Below the pieces are notes generated by a model. The model did no database searches and had not been told where the DNA came from. It worked only from the letters and a program-made list of their open reading frames with translations. Shown in pieces: positions 63,240 to 64,000 of a stretch of DNA of 64,000 nucleotides. Made by a program: the position numbers and the translations under genes. Position 1 is the stretch's first letter. Each line of letters starts with the position of its first letter. The stretch is from Paraprevotella clara YIT 11840. Lineage in GTDB: Bacteria; Bacteroidota; Bacteroidia; Bacteroidales; Bacteroidaceae. The DNA lies in assembly GCF_000233955.1 (NCBI RefSeq), contig NZ_JH376597.1:124001-188000 (forward strand), given 5' to 3'.

Positions 63240-64000
63240 AATATATGCAAGTCTTTTAATACGATTCTTGTAAACTTCCGTGCGCCCTCTTCACTCATGA
63301 AGAATGAATTACGGAAATATCTTTCATCGTCAAACCTCTCATCGTCCATATAGTTCAAGAACAGCACATTATGCGTGTTTGCCTTCCGGATAAACGGATA
63401 GATGTAATTATCACGAAAAGTCGGAGTGAACTTGTTTGAAAGACTTTTGTGCATGGGGGGAATGACAATGACCGGACGCAAACTCCTTTCCATGCAGAAA
63501 GACAAGATGTCGGTCAATAGGACTATACGTTTTCCCTGTCCTTTAAGATTTACCGGTGACAGTGGAGCATTTAGTTCGTCTATACCGAACTGGGACATCC
63601 AATTCTCAACCCATATCTTTGAATCGTCAATAAAGCATTTATCGGGCTGTGTTTTGCCTGCTTTCGTCTTCTGTTTCTGAACCTCTTTTATAATGCTTTT
63701 TATCGAGAGCTTAGGCAAATACAGTAAAGGGTACTTTCGCCTTCTTGATACTGCTTTATAATCATCTATTAATTCACAAGGAAGTGTGTAATAATATTTA
63801 TCATTGACAGTCTTGTCCCATTTGCCTTCCACGTCCAAACCTGATAATGGACACAATGATATTATAACCGTCCCGTTTTCTTTAAGAATACTGAAATATG
63901 TTTTCAATACTTTAAAACCATTACTTAATAATTGCGGTTGCTCTCCCCAATTGAATGCTTTTACGGGTAATCCGGAATAATCAAAAGCATATTTCGCTGA
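63236..64000 (-). CDS. Unknown polysaccharide-cluster protein, N terminus beyond window
   Basis: The frame is open to the right edge: upstream of a TTG at 63907 it continues VKAFNWGEQPQLLSNGFKVL, so the real start is outside. The visible part (about 254 codons) has GTVIISLCPLSGLDVEGKWD, RPVIVIPPMHKSLSNKFTPT and VLFLNYMDDERFDDERYFRN with FFMSEEGARKFT. The late region resembles SGNH-type proteins found in O-antigen clusters; no catalytic residues can be assigned with confidence. Confidence 0.6.
   Translation of the reverse strand, partial: SAKYAFDYSGLPVKAFNWGEQPQLLSNGFKVLKTYFSILKENGTVIISLCPLSGLDVEGKWDKTVNDKYYYTLPCELIDDYKAVSRRRKYPLLYLPKLSIKSIIKEVQKQKTKAGKTQPDKCFIDDSKIWVENWMSQFGIDELNAPLSPVNLKGQGKRIVLLTDILSFCMERSLRPVIVIPPMHKSLSNKFTPTFRDNYIYPFIRKANTHNVLFLNYMDDERFDDERYFRNSFFMSEEGARKFTRIVLKDLHIL

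Noticed and set aside
49452-64000. Search for an invertible capsule promoter with flanking inverted repeats and for UpxY/UpxZ genes.
   Set aside because: None is visible in the window; the start of the cluster lies beyond the right edge.

Overview
The window is chromosomal DNA from an anaerobic member of the Bacteroidales, most like Bacteroidaceae or a close relative; I do not name a species. Evidence: many genes are preceded by the Bacteroidetes -7 box (TAnnTTTG), there are lipoproteins with SC lipoboxes, GH97 and GH92 glycosidases, DUF5107 and DUF4369 proteins, a TlpA-type oxidoreductase, pyruvate formate-lyase with its activase, and a capsule or O-antigen cluster. Most of the window is about half G+C; the polysaccharide cluster at the right end and the ATPase/DUF4276 pair near 39 kb are clearly more A+T rich.

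Layout. 1-13.4 kb: housekeeping genes (mfd partial, a polyprenol-phosphate mannosyltransferase, a small alarmone-hydrolase-like protein, dinD, pyrC with a stand-alone MetH-activation protein, a membrane phosphoesterase, plsC, a septum initiator, dnaX). 12.2-14.1 kb: queuosine genes queF-queC-yhhQ behind a probable preQ1-I riboswitch. 14.2-20.6 kb: TlpA-like oxidoreductase, a FadL-type porin, an exported Tpx peroxidase, ffh, folD. 20.8 kb: tRNA-His. 21.0-27.8 kb: an unusual five-gene catabolic operon (MFS carrier, FAD dehydrogenase, EtfB, EtfA fused to a ferredoxin, outer-membrane porin) with a divergent putative regulator. 27.9-38.6 kb: GH97, GH92, sugar porter, DUF5107-TPR protein and galactose mutarotase; the GH97 and porter promoters share a 38-bp element at identical spacing to the -7 box. 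38.7-40.4 kb: an AAA_21 ATPase/DUF4276 pair, a defence-like two-gene unit beside tRNA-Gly. 41-49.3 kb: rhodanese and nitroreductase lipoproteins, an AraC regulator, eno, a phosphoesterase/barrel pair, pflA-pflB. 49.5-64 kb: an SF2 helicase and, upstream of it on the same strand, a polysaccharide biosynthesis cluster (glycosyltransferases, Wzy polymerase, acyltransferases, pyruvyl transferase) that continues past the right edge.

Striking non-coding structure: four intergenic elements near 2.6, 17.3, 32.6 and 46.2 kb are built from the same 22-bp unit, three as long inverted repeats and one as a four-unit tandem array. In the polysaccharide cluster two truncated left ends of the same IS66-like element lie in the same orientation and bracket a five-gene block, one of them supplying the end of the wzy gene; an acetyltransferase inside that block carries two frameshifts.

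All family assignments come from reading motifs in translated sequence, with no database search.
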